From Peptoniphilus senegalensis JC140 (lineage in GTDB: Bacteria > Bacillota > Clostridia > Tissierellales > Peptoniphilaceae), in NCBI RefSeq assembly GCF_000321025.1, contig NZ_HE610717.1, positions 769,434 through 833,433 on the forward strand: 64,000 bases of DNA, given 5' to 3'. The notes beneath the pieces were generated by a model. That model saw only the letters and a program-made list of their open reading frames with translations, made no database searches and was not told where the DNA came from. Both the position numbers and the translations under genes were made by a program. Shown in pieces: positions 63,805-64,000 of this stretch; within the stretch, counting starts at the first letter, position 1; every line of letters begins with the position of its first letter.

Positions 63805-64000
63805 TTAAAAATCTTTTCTCTCTGCTATAATTCTTGAAATAGTATAAATTATTGTGACAAAGATAAATAAGATTAAACTTAATTTAAAGGAACTTGTTCC
63901 CTTTATCATTCCTACAAAAAATCCTGCTGGGTTTGCTCCAAACTTATCGAATATTGGAATGAGAGCGGGAGATGATGTAAAGATTGTTCCAATGCCATTT
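63805..64000 (-). CDS. C-terminal end of a membrane protein (N-terminus outside window)
   Basis: The last 64 residues of a minus-strand gene: a Gly/Pro-rich loop (SSPALIPIFDKFGANPAGFF) then one hydrophobic helix (LSLILFIFVTIIYTISRII) and a short charged end (AERKDF). The stop is followed by a terminator. The family cannot be told from this part; a multi-helix transporter is likely. Confidence 0.6.
   Translation of the reverse strand, partial: NGIGTIFTSSPALIPIFDKFGANPAGFFVGMIKGTSSFKLSLILFIFVTIIYTISRIIAERKDF

Overview
The window is AT-rich, Gram-positive (Firmicutes-type) chromosome. The evidence is low-GC codon use, strong AGGAGG-type ribosome sites, a 137-residue S12 with the Gram-positive insertion, a DivIC/RqcP/YabR/TilS/Hpt/FtsH block in the Bacillus order, an S-box in front of metK, and S-layer-homology and YcdB-type surface proteins. 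The gene set (lysyl-tRNA synthetase with an added tRNA-binding domain, FMN-binding lipoprotein, DUF1858 protein, no rRNA or tRNA genes here) would fit an anaerobic coccus of the Tissierellia/Peptoniphilaceae kind. That placement is inference from gene content, not from a database comparison.

Layout. 1-13.5 kb: the transcription/translation core on the minus strand (rpoB-rpoC, then rpsL-rpsG-fusA-tuf). It is interrupted between rpoC and rpsL by a DmpA-type peptidase gene and two tandem six-helix membrane proteins. 13.6-17 kb: a DsrE-like protein, MurJ, and an AAA/DUF4143 ATPase with a 5' frameshift. 17-22 kb: a two-component system, an ABC exporter and a hidden small membrane protein. 22-29 kb: an AraC regulator, an FMN lipoprotein and the glycolytic operon pgk-tpiA-gpmI-eno-sixA. 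29-31 kb: a plus-strand operon of three tiny peptides, then membrane-anchored msrAB. 31-35.2 kb: an accessory island with a controller-regulated restriction-modification system (HNH nuclease, m5C and m6A methylases) beside decayed fragments that look like an integrative element. 35-47.9 kb: greA-lysS, coaX-dus, bioY, a class A PBP, and the rqcP-divIC-yabR-tilS-hpt-ftsH block. 48-48.6 kb: a coupled pair of small genes resembling a bacteriocin-like precursor plus membrane immunity protein, with the first gene damaged. 48.7-54 kb: HU, YabN, a DapF-fold racemase, metK with its SAM riboswitch, and an AEC transporter. 54-62.2 kb: surface and cell-wall proteins, gltX and a YefM-YoeB toxin-antitoxin pair. 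62.3-64 kb: an NCS2 permease and the end of another membrane protein.

The strongest unexplained signals are these. (1) Three separate genes are put out of frame by exactly one base in an A7 tract near the start codon, which means phase variation or homopolymer miscalls. (2) A terminator-delimited operon of 21-, 40- and 40-residue peptides, the last two paralogous. (3) The damaged bacteriocin/immunity-like pair. (4) TTCGA-N6-TCGAA operators over the promoter of the DUF4143 ATPase. (5) Controller boxes in front of both the controller gene and the nuclease gene of the restriction system. (6) Two genes (tilS, pgdA) whose start codons abut intrinsic terminators, and a terminator hairpin inside the greA leader.
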